DNA of 64,000 bases from Bacteroidota bacterium (lineage in GTDB: Bacteria > Bacteroidota > Bacteroidia > 2-12-FULL-35-15), in the NCBI GenBank assembly GCA_029237775.1, contig JAQZBR010000005.1:306550-370549 (forward strand), given 5' to 3'. How positions within the stretch are numbered: the first letter of the stretch is position 1; the number at the start of each line of letters is the position of its first letter. The notes beneath the pieces were generated by a model that did no database searches, was not told the origin of the DNA, and saw only the letters and a program-made list of their open reading frames with translations. This document shows, one piece after another, positions 1 through 9,106 of the stretch. Position numbers and translations under genes: made by a program.

Positions 1-1768
1 AGCAACCTGCCAGAGTATAGGTTACAGTGTATGTGGTTGTTGATGCAGGAGAAACACTTATAGATTGAGTCGTTGCACCACCCGGAGCCCAGGAGTATGT
101 TCCACCACCTGTCGAAGGTGTTGCAGTAAGGGTCGCAGATGCGCCATTACAAATTGGAGCCGGTGTATTAACACTAACTGTTGGAACCGGATTAATTGTG
201 ATCGTGCGGCTTGCTGTTCCTGAACATCCTGCTAATGTATATGTCACCGTATACGTAGTGCTTGTTCCCGGTGAAACGGTAATTGAAGATGTGGTTGCAC
301 CTCCCGGAGCCCATGAGTATGAACCGCCACCAGCAGATGGTGTTGCTGTAAGCGTCACGGAAGTTCCTGCACAAACAGGTGCGGGAGAATTAATTGAAAC
401 TGTCGGAACAGGATTCACAGTAATACTATGTGTTACGGCTGCACTACATCCGCCAGATCCCACGGTGTATGTTACCGGAATGCTTCCCGATAAACCTGAA
501 GGATTGAATGTACTCCCTGAAACACCCGATCCGCTCCAGGTTCCACCTGTTGTTCCTGTTATATATGAATTTAAATTTATAGAGGCTGCACTGGCGCACA
601 TTGCTGCAGGAGTTGTCCAGGCGGCATTATTAGGATTTGTTACCGTTATCGACTGGCAATAATTATATGTTGCACAGGTTCCCGGAGGATCAAATGAATA
701 ACAGATATTATAAGTTCCTGCACCTGCTGCAGCTGCAGCCGCAGGGCTGAATGTTGTATATCCCCAGTCAGTTGAAGTTAAGCAACCCGGACATGCAGGA
801 CTGATCGACCAAGAAGAAACACCACTGATAGTGCCCGGAGGAATATTTATATTAAGACAAGCACCATCTGTAACCCACGTTCCGGAACTAAGAACAGCTC
901 CGTTGGTCACATCGGTGATCGTATACGCGAAGTCACCACTGGCAGTGCTTGTTTCACAGAGCTGTATCTGGTTGGTTGCAGATGGAGACATTGTAGAATA
1001 TTGAATATCATTATTTGTACTTGCTGGGATATTCAGGGACGTACCTCCGCAACCGGAGCACAAGACAAAAGCTCCATTCTCATACCAATTGATCCTTAAT
1101 CCGTTATTGGCGGTGGAAGTAAATGAGATCATTATCCCGGGGGTAATCGGATTCCCGAAGGGGGCATTACCCGAGGCTATCAGTCCGAAGCTGGCTGCAT
1201 TACAGGCAATTGAGGCCGGCATATTGCCACCTGCAGCAAGAAGGAAACCGTTTCCTGCTACAACAGATGGGCAGGTAATGGAACAATCCGCAGCAGGTCC
1301 TGCAGTCTGATCAAAAGTAATTGTACCCGCTTGTCCACTGTAATTAGTAATTAACACCATAAAATATTGTCCGGCTGCAGTTGCAGTTAGATTCATATAT
1401 TCAACTGCAGCTGTGCTGTAACTGCAATCAGTACTTGAAGAAGAACCTAAACTGCTACAAATATTAGCACTGGCAAATGGCCCCCATGCGATAAAGTCAA
1501 CGTCAATGCCCGCACCACCGTTTGTTTGCTGACTTATGGTAAAATCCATTGTGCCCGCAGCGGTTGACTTAATAAGGAACCAGGCGGGGTTTGGCTGAGT
1601 GGTTAAACAACCGTAATTAGGACCTGATTGTGACGTGGTTGCAGTGTTATTCGGGAACGTTACATCCCCACAAAAAGGGGTTGCACTGGCACAATTACTT
1701 CCCTGGCTGAAAACCGAACCTGTTGACAAAACTAGTATTGCAGCAAAAAAGAATAAGATTCTTTTCAT
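1..1768 (-). CDS. Giant secreted Ig/PKD-repeat protein, N-terminal part (runs off left edge)
   Basis: The ATG is at 1768 on the minus strand and the frame stays open to base 1 (589 codons), so the C terminus lies outside the window. A signal peptide of about 20 residues ends near SVFSQ. Next comes a cysteine-containing domain of about 160 residues with the motifs GPNYGC, NPAWF, VDFIAWGPF, CSYS and LITNYS. Almost the same domain opens the protein at 10987..14775. The visible end (about 1-450) consists of Ig/PKD-like repeats of about 60 residues that finish in TYTVTYTLAGC. Such architecture is typical of T9SS-exported surface adhesins of Bacteroidota, usually with a type B sorting domain at the C terminus, which cannot be seen here. 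The gene lies 42 bp downstream of a small secreted protein on the same strand, an arrangement repeated at the right edge. Confidence 0.9.
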   Translation of the reverse strand, partial: MKRILFFFAAILVLSTGSVFSQGSNCASATPFCGDVTFPNNTATTSQSGPNYGCLTTQPNPAWFLIKSTAAGTMDFTISQQTNGGAGIDVDFIAWGPFASANICSSLGSSSSTDCSYSTAAVEYMNLTATAAGQYFMVLITNYSGQAGTITFDQTAGPAADCSITCPSVVAGNGFLLAAGGNMPASIACNAASFGLIASGNAPFGNPITPGIMISFTSTANNGLRINWYENGAFVLCSGCGGTSLNIPASTNNDIQYSTMSPSATNQIQLCETSTASGDFAYTITDVTNGAVLSSGTWVTDGACLNINIPPGTISGVSSWSISPACPGCLTSTDWGYTTFSPAAAAAAGAGTYNICYSFDPPGTCATYNYCQSITVTNPNNAAWTTPAAMCASAASINLNSYITGTTGGTWSGSGVSGSTFNPSGLSGSIPVTYTVGSGGCSAAVTHSITVNPVPTVSINSPAPVCAGTSVTLTATPSAGGGSYSWAPGGATTSSITVSPGTSTTYTVTYTLAGCSGTASRTITINPVPTVSVNTPAPICNGASATLTATPSTGGGTYSWAPGGATTQSISVSPASTTTYTVTYTLAGC

Positions 1769-1810
1769 GTTTAATGGTGTTAAGTTTAGTATGAAGCGTG
1801 GTGTTAAGTT

Positions 1811-2179
1811 CTAGTGTTTCAATTTTTCTTTCACAGGCTCGCGTACGATGTCCATGTGCTTATAATAGAAAGCCTCTACAGCCTGATCGTATTCCTTTAA
1901 GCCCATCGTCTTTTCATAGACCGGAAAATCAGCCGGTAGCTGGGAAACCGTTAAATTACCAAGGAACTCAGAAGCTCTGCCCATGTATCGGTCATTAAGA
2001 TCATAAGGTAGTTTCACAGGCTCAGAAGTTCTGATTTGTGTTGACGTTGCAGCAGAACGTGCCGATACAGCACTCTGACCGGAGCGGCCCGTAGTACTTT
2101 CTGCAGGAACAGAAGCCTTTTCCTGTCCAATTAAAGCAATACTTAAGAATAAGAGAAAGAGAGTAAAAAAATGTTTCAT
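1811..2179 (-). CDS. Small secreted protein with PxDFP motif, partner of giant repeat protein
   Basis: A 122-residue protein with a clear signal peptide (first ~19 residues, ending LIGQ). A Ser/Ala/Thr-rich linker follows (residues ~22-50), then a conserved-looking tail: LPADFPVYEKTM at about 81-92, a Tyr (KEYDQA) and an aromatic pair followed by a basic Pro-containing end. The 108-residue protein at 59145..59471 has the same order of elements (VPHDFP, Met, Tyr, Trp, NPEKRK) and also sits directly upstream of a giant repeat protein. From memory, small Bacteroidota exported proteins often carry a DFP...Y...W...NPE signature of unknown function. I cannot assign a biochemical role. The gene is probably co-transcribed with the downstream giant gene. 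Confidence 0.85.
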   Translation of the reverse strand: MKHFFTLFLLFLSIALIGQEKASVPAESTTGRSGQSAVSARSAATSTQIRTSEPVKLPYDLNDRYMGRASEFLGNLTVSQLPADFPVYEKTMGLKEYDQAVEAFYYKHMDIVREPVKEKLKH

Positions 2180-2347
2180 GAACGATGAGAATTACGTTTA
2201 TCTATATAAAACCTACAATTTTACCGATAAAGATATAAAAAAATAAATCTCTTCCAAAAAAAGCAAATTTATAAATCAGAGATGCTTTTCGGCCAAAAAG
2301 GGTTGCATATAAGGTTTTTAGCAAAATTGGGAATGAAATCAGATGAT

Positions 2348-4360
2348 TTATTTAGATGAGCTGCTTATAAGACGTGAGTATTTCGCAGATCTTTCTACAT
2401 CACCATGTCGCCTGTAATAATCAGATAAAAAGGTATTGACGCCTTTGTTATTAGGATTGAACGAGATAGCCTTTTCGAGGTAAGGAATCGCTTTTAGAGT
2501 ATCGCCATTCAGATAATAAACATTACCTATATTGATATACATGATATCTGATTTCACTCCCTTGCTGATAGCTTTTTCATTCACTTCAATGATCTTATCA
2601 TATTTTTTCTGCGATGCATACAAATTGCTTAATGACAGATAGCTACTTGCAAAATCGGGTTTTAATTCTATCGCTTTAAGATATGCTTGTTCTGCCTTAT
2701 CAAATTTTTTTAGTGCTGCATATGAGGATCCAAGATTAAAATAAGCTTCCACATATTCTTTGTCAAGCTCAACAGCTTTTTCAAGATGATAAATTGCTTT
2801 TTGAGGATTGTTCATGTATGTATAATACACCGTCCCAAGGTTATTATGTGAAGCAATGTAATCAGGTATTATTCTTATTGATTCAAGGTACTCATGCTCT
2901 GCTTCCAGGACAAGATCCCTTTTCTGAGTTTTTGAAAGCCGCTTGTCGTTCTTGACTTTTGACACTGCTGCGGACGCCAGCAATGAATGCGTATGAGCGG
3001 ATTCGGTCGCATTGGCTGCATCGGCTTTATAAAGCGTATATGTATCTTTCCATGCCGGGCTTCGTGCAAATGACCTTGCCCCATAGACAACAACTATCAG
3101 AAATAGAAAAATCCAGAATCTATTACTGATCAATTTAAGCTTTAGCAGTGGCTCATCCAGGCGGATCTTAAAATATTTGAGAAGCAGAGCCGCAGACGTA
3201 ATACATAGGCCGAGCGAAGCTATAAACTCAAAACGCTCCCCTACTATACCAACAACAGGCTTCACGACATTAGTAAACATTGAGATAGTGATGAGAAAGA
3301 ATATCAACCCGTACACCCATAATTCTTTTAGTGCTTTCTTTTTAAAGATAAGGTAAGCTGTAAGGATTAACAAAACAATTATCAGCCAGACACGATAATC
3401 ATCCCAACCAACTATTGGCGCTTGATTATATCCATAATAACACAACAAGGGATGCGGTATCAAGAACATTTTAAGGTAAAACCAAAGGCAGTAAAATGCT
3501 TCGGGAATCCTTTGAAAAAATGAATAATTATTTACAAATAGTGGATTTTCCCATAGTAATAAAGTTCTTGCACTTTCATTTATTACTGCCTTGGCAGCCA
3601 AACGGAATGAAATGAGAACCGGCAGAAAAGTAAACATTATCCAACCCAATTGTTTCAAATTGATCTTTCTGAAAAACCATATCGTAAACGGAATAAGCAC
3701 GAAAAAGGTCATCACATCTTTTTTTGACAAATAGGCAAATAATAGAAATATGAAACCATATATCAGGTTGATCTTACCCTTGTTTTCTGCAAAGCGCAAA
3801 TAAAATAACAGGGCCGTCAGACCACCAATAAAACTAAGCATCACATCCCGGTTCTTCAGACTAAGCACGACCTCTGAATGTATAGGATGAATCAGAAAAA
3901 GCAAGCATGCTGTCAGATGAAAAATGTAATGGTGGTCAGGCAATAATCTAAGCAGAACATAGAATATCAGTATGACCAAAGAACTATAAAGAAGAACATT
4001 GATGAAGTGACTTACATATGGATTTCGTCCAAAGATCTGATACTCGATTGCATAGGTGACTTTAACAATAGGCCTGTATTCAAAACTTGATTTATTGTCC
4101 AGTGCATAAGTAGTCCGGAATATCTCAGGAATACCTGCCAGGCCTTTTTCAACCTGTTTATTATTATTCGTAACGTATTCATCATCCATTGAATATTTAT
4201 TGGCTATACTTCTGCCATAAATAATAAATGAGAGTGAAATGAATAACAAAACGCATTTGCGAAACGCTTTCGTGTCGATATTACCGAATGAAATTTTAGG
4301 AAACATAGAATAGATATTTTCAAATATACTAATTAAATAAATTTGCTGATTAATATTCAC
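2348..4360 (-). CDS. TMTC-like membrane glycosyltransferase with C-terminal TPR repeats
   Basis: A 670-residue protein. The N-terminal two thirds contains about ten hydrophobic segments and a paired-acid motif in the first loop (YSMDDEYV, about residue 56-63), as in GT-C enzymes of the PMT/TMTC group, where the acid pair is catalytic. The C-terminal ~200 residues are tetratricopeptide repeats (for example HNNLGTVYYTYMNNPQKAI and YFNLGSSYAALKKFDKAEQAY). TMTC proteins are O-mannosyltransferases that use lipid-linked sugar; the actual donor and acceptor here are unknown. The first Met gives MNINQQ; a second Met at residue 19 (MFPKIS) is a plausible true start. The gene is divergent from the acyl/glycan operon, with only 41 bp between the starts, which suggests shared regulation and a role in surface glycosylation. 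Confidence 0.8.
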   Translation of the reverse strand: MNINQQIYLISIFENIYSMFPKISFGNIDTKAFRKCVLLFISLSFIIYGRSIANKYSMDDEYVTNNNKQVEKGLAGIPEIFRTTYALDNKSSFEYRPIVKVTYAIEYQIFGRNPYVSHFINVLLYSSLVILIFYVLLRLLPDHHYIFHLTACLLFLIHPIHSEVVLSLKNRDVMLSFIGGLTALLFYLRFAENKGKINLIYGFIFLLFAYLSKKDVMTFFVLIPFTIWFFRKINLKQLGWIMFTFLPVLISFRLAAKAVINESARTLLLWENPLFVNNYSFFQRIPEAFYCLWFYLKMFLIPHPLLCYYGYNQAPIVGWDDYRVWLIIVLLILTAYLIFKKKALKELWVYGLIFFLITISMFTNVVKPVVGIVGERFEFIASLGLCITSAALLLKYFKIRLDEPLLKLKLISNRFWIFLFLIVVVYGARSFARSPAWKDTYTLYKADAANATESAHTHSLLASAAVSKVKNDKRLSKTQKRDLVLEAEHEYLESIRIIPDYIASHNNLGTVYYTYMNNPQKAIYHLEKAVELDKEYVEAYFNLGSSYAALKKFDKAEQAYLKAIELKPDFASSYLSLSNLYASQKKYDKIIEVNEKAISKGVKSDIMYINIGNVYYLNGDTLKAIPYLEKAISFNPNNKGVNTFLSDYYRRHGDVERSAKYSRLISSSSK

Positions 4361-4380
4361 AGTAAGTTAATCAGGTTTAT

Positions 4381-4388
4381 TATTTTTG
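4381..4388 (+). promoter_or_regulatory. Candidate -7 promoter box for the acyl/glycan operon
   Basis: TATTTTTG matches the Bacteroidota -7 consensus TAnnTTTG exactly. It lies 13 bases before the TTG start at 4402, so the leader would be very short. No good TTTG/-33 partner is visible at 19-21 bases upstream, so confidence is limited. Confidence 0.4.
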
Positions 4389-4401
4389 TATAAAAACTGA
4401 C

Positions 4402-5409
4402 TTGAAAGCATCCATTCATTCCACTAGCTATTATCTGCCTCCCGGAACACTCAGCAACAGCGATCTTTGCGAATTATTCCCTCAGCTTACGGAAAAGGAT
4501 ATTTATAAACGCACCGGAATCAACAACCGCCACATTACTAGTACAGGCGTAGTTGGCTCTGATCTTGGTTTTAATGCTGCTATAAAATTATTCGAAGAAA
4601 ATAACATCGACAGGTCTCAAATAGATTATCTTATTTTTTGCACCGAAGGACTTGACTATAAAGGCCCCGCTACTGCGTGTATCTTACAACACAGGCTTGG
4701 ATTAAATCAGAATTGCGGTGCTATTGACCTTCCATTCGGCTGCACAGGCTTCACATATTGCCTTAGTGTCGCAAAAGGATTAATAGAAAGCGAGCAGGCA
4801 AGTTCAGTTTTAATTATAACCTCCGATATACCTTCAACAGTAATACATCCAGATGATTCAGAATTACGAATGATTTTCGGTGATGCAGGAGCGGCCACTC
4901 TCGTTGTCGCGAAAGAAGCATCTGATATTGGAGTGGGAAGATATAGTTTCGGAACAGACGGAAGTGGCGCAGAGAATTTAATGGTTGAAAGAAGCGGGAC
5001 CAGAAATCCGGCTAACGCTGAATGGTTCCAAAAGAATGAAGCAGCAGGCGGAATGGTTTATGGCCAGATGAAAATGAACTCCGTGGAAATTTTCACATTT
5101 GCGCTAAGGGTTGTCCCTCCTATGATTGCTGATATTCTTGAAAAAAACATGTTGAATAAAAATGATATAGATCTGTTTATTTTTCATCAGGCCAATGCTT
5201 TTCTTCTCAGCGTTCTAAGAAGAAAGCTGAAAATCGAGGAAGATAAATTCTTCATTTGTATGGAGAATGTTGGCAACACAGTTTCAGCATCCATTCCGAT
5301 TGCATTAAATGAAGCAATTAAAAAAGGGAAAATTAAATCAGGCAATAAAGTTCTTTTAGCGTCATTTGGAATAGGATACTCGTGGTCAGGAACGGTAGTG
5401 ACATTCTAG
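4402..5409 (+). CDS. 3-oxoacyl-ACP synthase III family protein (FabH-like), first of two
   Basis: A 335-residue thiolase-fold condensing enzyme of the KAS III type. The catalytic triad is complete: Cys114 in FGCTGF, His262 in FHQAN, and Asn292 in VGNTVSASIP. KAS III enzymes condense an acyl-CoA (or acyl-ACP) with malonyl-ACP, or perform acyl transfer. The start is TTG at 4402; no ATG fits, and the family begins right here (SIHSTSYYLP). It opens an operon in which the following genes are an ACP, a second KAS III, an SDR, GT2, GNAT and a dioxygenase. The only FabH-like genes in the window are these two; being paired with their own ACP and reductase argues for a specialised pathway rather than general fatty acid synthesis. 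The substrate is unknown. Confidence 0.9.
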   Translation: MKASIHSTSYYLPPGTLSNSDLCELFPQLTEKDIYKRTGINNRHITSTGVVGSDLGFNAAIKLFEENNIDRSQIDYLIFCTEGLDYKGPATACILQHRLGLNQNCGAIDLPFGCTGFTYCLSVAKGLIESEQASSVLIITSDIPSTVIHPDDSELRMIFGDAGAATLVVAKEASDIGVGRYSFGTDGSGAENLMVERSGTRNPANAEWFQKNEAAGGMVYGQMKMNSVEIFTFALRVVPPMIADILEKNMLNKNDIDLFIFHQANAFLLSVLRRKLKIEEDKFFICMENVGNTVSASIPIALNEAIKKGKIKSGNKVLLASFGIGYSWSGTVVTF

Positions 5410-5456
5410 AAAGAATTATTATATTAGAGGAAAATTTCCACTCATCACCACACATT

Positions 5457-5687
5457 ATGGACATCACCAGTTTCATTCATTCGATAGAAAATGAGATCGA
5501 AGAGTTAACACCGGGAAGTTTAAAACCCGATACAGAATTCAGTTCGTTAAAAGAATGGAGTTCTATGCATGTTCTTATTCTTATTGCTTTAATCGATTCG
5601 GAGTATAATGTAACTGTGAACGGCTCCGACTTACAGCAATGCAAATCAGTTAATGACCTTTTTAATCTGGTAAAAAGCCGACACTAA
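5457..5687 (+). CDS. Acyl carrier protein, dedicated, with atypical WSSM site
   Basis: A 76-residue acidic helical protein starting at ATG 5457 (MDITSF); an upstream GTG in the same frame would add 25 residues overlapping the previous gene and is unlikely. The attachment region reads EWSSMHVLILIALIDSEY. Cluster-type ACPs normally have WDSL at this place, so the Ser that would carry phosphopantetheine is kept, while the preceding Asp is Ser and the following Leu is Met. The ...GSDLQQCKSVNDLFNLV end matches the last ACP helices. It lies between two KAS III genes (47 bp from the first, 3 bp before the second), so it is very probably the carrier on which their product is built. Confidence 0.85.
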   Translation: MDITSFIHSIENEIEELTPGSLKPDTEFSSLKEWSSMHVLILIALIDSEYNVTVNGSDLQQCKSVNDLFNLVKSRH

Positions 5688-5690
5688 AAA

Positions 5691-6749
5691 ATGGCATTCC
5701 TTACTGTTAATAATGTTAAGATTTCCGGGATTGCAGCATGCGTACCCGAAAACAAGGAGGATAACGCAAACTATGACTGGATCACGGAAAAAGAACGCGA
5801 GCTCCTCATCAAAACGACAGGCATTCGAACCAGAAGAGTTGTAAAGAATGGGATCTGCACTTCAGACATGTGTTATGAAGCAGCCAAACAACTTATAGAG
5901 CAAACCGGAACGGCTAAAACAGATATTGAAATTCTTATTTTTGTTTCTCAATCACCCGATTATATCTTGCCCGCAACCGGTATCATCCTGCAGGATCGGC
6001 TTGGCTTATCAAAACAAACAATGGCATTTGATATGCAACTGGGCTGCTCAGGTTATGTATACGGGCTTTCAGTACTGAGTAATTTAATGAGTACGGGAAA
6101 ATTCAAAAAAGGATTATTACTAGCGGGTGATGTTTCAAGTTTTTCACAATCGAGATCCGACAAAAGCACCTATCCGATCTTTGGTGATGCCGGTACAGCC
6201 ACCCTTCTTGAATATTCTTCATCTGCGACTGAAATGCACTTTAATCTGCAAAGCGATGGTGCAGGATATAGATCTATTATGATAAGTGACGGAGGCCTGA
6301 GGAACCCCTATACCGCGGAATCGGAAAGGATGGTGGAACTTGAGCCCGGAATAATAAAGAATAAAAGAAACCTGACTCTCGATGGTATCGAAGTGTTTAA
6401 TTTCTCATTACGTGAAGCACCTGAAAACGCAAAAGCTTTGATGACTTATTTGAATAAGAGCAATGCAGATTATGATTATTTTATTTTTCATCAGGCAAAT
6501 AAAATCATGAATGAAAGCATCAGGAAAAAACTTAAAGTGGAAGCGGATAAAGTTCCCTATTCACTCGAAGAATTCGGCAACACCAGCTCTGCTTCTATTC
6601 CCTTAACTATTGTCACCAGACTAAAAGAAGAAATCACAGAAAAAAATGTTTCCCTTTTTCTTTCAGCATTTGGTGTAGGTTTATCATGGGGTTCTGCATC
6701 AGTTCAAATTTCTAATATCACATGTCTGCCTTTAATAGAATTGAAATGA
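5691..6749 (+). CDS. 3-oxoacyl-ACP synthase III family protein (FabH-like), second of two
   Basis: A 352-residue KAS III homologue with an intact triad: Cys119 in LGCSGY, His267 in FHQAN, Asn297 in FGNTSSASIP. It is clearly diverged from the first KAS III of the operon (different N terminus, longer insertion near residues 205-225), so the two are not a recent duplication. One copy may condense with malonyl-ACP while the other loads or transfers the acyl group; which is which cannot be decided from sequence. The gene starts 3 bp after the ACP stop and its TGA overlaps the ATG of the SDR gene, so translation is probably coupled. Confidence 0.9.
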   Translation: MAFLTVNNVKISGIAACVPENKEDNANYDWITEKERELLIKTTGIRTRRVVKNGICTSDMCYEAAKQLIEQTGTAKTDIEILIFVSQSPDYILPATGIILQDRLGLSKQTMAFDMQLGCSGYVYGLSVLSNLMSTGKFKKGLLLAGDVSSFSQSRSDKSTYPIFGDAGTATLLEYSSSATEMHFNLQSDGAGYRSIMISDGGLRNPYTAESERMVELEPGIIKNKRNLTLDGIEVFNFSLREAPENAKALMTYLNKSNADYDYFIFHQANKIMNESIRKKLKVEADKVPYSLEEFGNTSSASIPLTIVTRLKEEITEKNVSLFLSAFGVGLSWGSASVQISNITCLPLIELK

Positions 6750-7495
6750 CACCATTCCATCTTACGAATAAAACTTTTTTAGTCACAGGAGCATCGTCAG
6801 GCATAGGAAGGCAGGTGGCAATAGGCATCTCTGAGATGGGAGGCAATGTCATCATCACCGGAAGGGATAAGATCCGCCTGGAAGAAACATTTTCACTACT
6901 AAAAAGTGGGGACAACAAATCTGTTTCTGCAGACCTCCTGGATAACGATAGCCTTAATGTTTTAGCAGATCAGTTACCGGCTCTTGATGGTGTTGTTAAT
7001 TGCGCAGGAATTGTGAATCCGCTGCCTGTTAAATTCATCACAGAAAAAAAGATTCATGAGACGTTTGACATTAATTACAATGTTCAGGTGATATTGATGG
7101 CACAGATCGCCAGACAAAAAAAACTTAATAAAGGGGCATCCATTGTTTTCATGTCATCCATATCAGCTCAACACCCTCATAAAGGAGGAGCTTTATATGC
7201 AGGATCAAAGGCTGCAATCGAAGCATTCAGCAAAGTTCTGGCTCTTGAATTCTTCCCTCAGAAGGTTCGTTCAAACTGTCTTTGCGCAGCTATGGTAAAG
7301 AGCCCAATGTACGACAAAGCTGAAGCACAAGGGACGAAAGAACAAATGGATGCACACGTGAATAAATATCCACTTGGTACAGGCACACCGGAGGATGTGG
7401 CAAATGCGGCTATATTCTTATTATCTGACGCATCAAAATGGATAACAGGAACAACAATTACACTTGACGGTGGATTCTTACTAGGAGGTTTATAA
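6746..7495 (+). CDS. SDR-family 3-oxoacyl-ACP reductase-like oxidoreductase
   Basis: A classical short-chain dehydrogenase of 249 residues if started at ATG 6746, which forms an ATGA overlap with the preceding stop; an ATG at 6722 would add eight residues, but family members start like MTPFHL. The NAD(P)-binding TGASSGIG is at 14-21, NCAG at 85-88, and the catalytic Ser138, Tyr151 and Lys155 lie in the usual spacing. The C terminus ends DGGFLLGG. In this context it should reduce the 3-keto group made by the KAS III enzymes to a 3-hydroxyacyl-ACP. A role on a nucleotide sugar is the alternative. Confidence 0.88.
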   Translation: MTPFHLTNKTFLVTGASSGIGRQVAIGISEMGGNVIITGRDKIRLEETFSLLKSGDNKSVSADLLDNDSLNVLADQLPALDGVVNCAGIVNPLPVKFITEKKIHETFDINYNVQVILMAQIARQKKLNKGASIVFMSSISAQHPHKGGALYAGSKAAIEAFSKVLALEFFPQKVRSNCLCAAMVKSPMYDKAEAQGTKEQMDAHVNKYPLGTGTPEDVANAAIFLLSDASKWITGTTITLDGGFLLGGL

Positions 7496-7497
7496 TT

Positions 7498-8421
7498 ATG
7501 AAAACATCATTCATTTCAATTGTCATCCCTGTTTTTAACAGCAAAGAAACATTAAATGAGCTGTGCGAAAAACTGCATCGCACCTTAACCGCCCTGGATA
7601 AGCCGTACGAAATAATTCTTGTGGACGATGGCAGTAAAGACGACAGCTGGAATGAAATTAACCGAATAAAGCGAACGCAGAATTATTCTGTTTCCGGAAT
7701 TAAACTTTCTAAGAATTTTGGACAACACAACGCGCTGCTCTGTGGATTTGCTTTTTGTAAAGGGGATGCGATCATCACCATGGACGATGATCTTCAGCAT
7801 CCTCCGGAAGAGATACCGAAACTTGTTCAGCTTTACGAGTCCACTAATGCAGATATCGTTTATGGACTGCCTGAAAACAAAAAACATTCTTCGCTGAGAA
7901 ATGCAGGAAGTTATTTTGTTAGAACAACATCAGATCACACCAATACAAAGGTTAATGGTGGTTCTTCATTCAGGATGATCAGATCATCATTAACGAAACA
8001 ACTTATAGAAAACCACAGACACAACTTCTTGTTCATTGACGCGGTTCTCGCGTGGTACACAGGAAACATTGAAGTTGTAACGGTAGCTCATCATAACAGA
8101 AAGTCAGGCAAATCTGGATACACATTCATAAAACTTTTTCGGACTTATCTTGATATACTCGTCAATTACAGCGCGGGCCCTCTACGTATTCTGACATACG
8201 GTGGGCTCTTCCTATCAATCGTGTCGTTTGCGATTGGCTTGCGTTTTATTTATAAAAAAATATTTCATCATGTGCCGCTGGGATACACATCCCTGATAGT
8301 TTGCATACTGTTCAGCACAAGCCTGATCCTATTCTGCTTTGGCATCATCGGCCAATATCTATATAAACTGTATCAGTTACAAAACAAGCGTCCTTCCTAC
8401 TCTATCGAATCGCAGGCATGA
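7498..8421 (+). CDS. GT2 glycosyltransferase with C-terminal membrane anchor (polyprenyl-phosphate type)
   Basis: A 307-residue GT-A enzyme. The VDDGS (42-46) and MDDDLQH (95-101) motifs bind the nucleotide-sugar and metal. The C-terminal third has two hydrophobic segments (about 220-245 and 262-290), as in the DPM1/GtrB/ArnC group that loads a sugar onto undecaprenyl phosphate at the inner membrane face. It follows the SDR gene by 2 bp and overlaps the GNAT start by 4 bp. Likely role: making a lipid-linked sugar to be acylated, or to be used by the TMTC-like transferase next door. The sugar is unknown. Confidence 0.88.
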   Translation: MKTSFISIVIPVFNSKETLNELCEKLHRTLTALDKPYEIILVDDGSKDDSWNEINRIKRTQNYSVSGIKLSKNFGQHNALLCGFAFCKGDAIITMDDDLQHPPEEIPKLVQLYESTNADIVYGLPENKKHSSLRNAGSYFVRTTSDHTNTKVNGGSSFRMIRSSLTKQLIENHRHNFLFIDAVLAWYTGNIEVVTVAHHNRKSGKSGYTFIKLFRTYLDILVNYSAGPLRILTYGGLFLSIVSFAIGLRFIYKKIFHHVPLGYTSLIVCILFSTSLILFCFGIIGQYLYKLYQLQNKRPSYSIESQA

Positions 8422-9104
8422 AAATAAACAAGTATAATATTACCTTAACGCGACTCAAAGAGACTGACATTGAACTTGTCCGCCAAAAGAGAAACAGCGA
8501 TTCGATCAGTGCTAATATGCATTTCAGAGAAGAAATAACTCCGGAAATGCAAAAGAATTGGTTCAACAGCATTAATAATATTTACAATAATTATTTTATT
8601 ATCAGTGAAGGCGATAGAAAGATCGGGCTTATTAACGGAAAGAATATCGACTTTAAAAATCGGACCTCTGAAGGAGGAATGTTTATTTGGGATAAGGACT
8701 TTCTTGGAACCACGCATGCAGCAAGAGCCTCGATCATTATGAGTGATTTCAATTTCATTATCAATGAATTTGAAAAAAATTACATTAAGATCCTTTGCTC
8801 AAATGAAAAAGCGATATCCTATAACCGTTTGTTAGGATACAGGCCTTCAAATGATTTTCGTGCAGACAAAGAAGTTCAGTGGTATGAACTCACAAAAGGT
8901 GATTATCTGAAACACATACCGAAGATCAGAAAAGGAATTGAAGCGCAAAAAGAGGAAAATGTTTTATCTGTGAATGACTTTAATTTTAAGGACGACACGG
9001 TTGAAGAGCTGAAAAAATTATATGAGCCATTACCTGCTTATCTCAAAGAAAAGATTAATTATTGTTTGTTGAGAGATGGCCAACCAACACTAAAGTCTGA
9101 ATAA
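8418..9104 (+). CDS. GNAT-family acyltransferase
   Basis: A 228-residue protein of the RimJ/RimL-like GNAT group (N-terminal ITLTRLKETDIELVRQKRNS, and NEKAISYNRLLGYRPS near residue 140, typical of the C-terminal strand and helix that hold the CoA pantetheine). A C-terminal ~70-residue extension is not part of the domain. It starts with an ATGA overlap on the GT2 gene. In an operon with a private ACP and KAS III pair, the natural guess is that it moves the finished acyl group from ACP to an amino sugar; GNATs that use acyl-ACP are known. This is inference. Confidence 0.75.
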   Translation: MKINKYNITLTRLKETDIELVRQKRNSDSISANMHFREEITPEMQKNWFNSINNIYNNYFIISEGDRKIGLINGKNIDFKNRTSEGGMFIWDKDFLGTTHAARASIIMSDFNFIINEFEKNYIKILCSNEKAISYNRLLGYRPSNDFRADKEVQWYELTKGDYLKHIPKIRKGIEAQKEENVLSVNDFNFKDDTVEELKKLYEPLPAYLKEKINYCLLRDGQPTLKSE

Positions 9105-9106
9105 AA

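Noticed and set aside
198..662. Long plus-strand frame antisense to the left giant gene
   Set aside because: Repetitive Thr/Gly/Pro coding on the minus strand opens the antisense frame; the Val/Pro-rich translation repeats with the same period and has no start context.
2875..3093. Minus-strand frame within the TPR protein
   Set aside because: Shadow frame inside a confident membrane/TPR gene, no independent start signal.
5382..5456. Longer N terminus for the acyl carrier protein (start at GTG 5382)
   Set aside because: It would overlap the end of the KAS III gene and add residues foreign to ACPs; ATG 5457 gives the normal 76-residue length.
4402..6749. Housekeeping fatty acid synthesis cluster (fabH-acpP-fabG)
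   Set aside because: fabD, plsX, fabF and rpmF are absent, the two KAS III proteins are diverged and glycosyl/acyl-transfer genes follow directly; a specialised pathway fits better.
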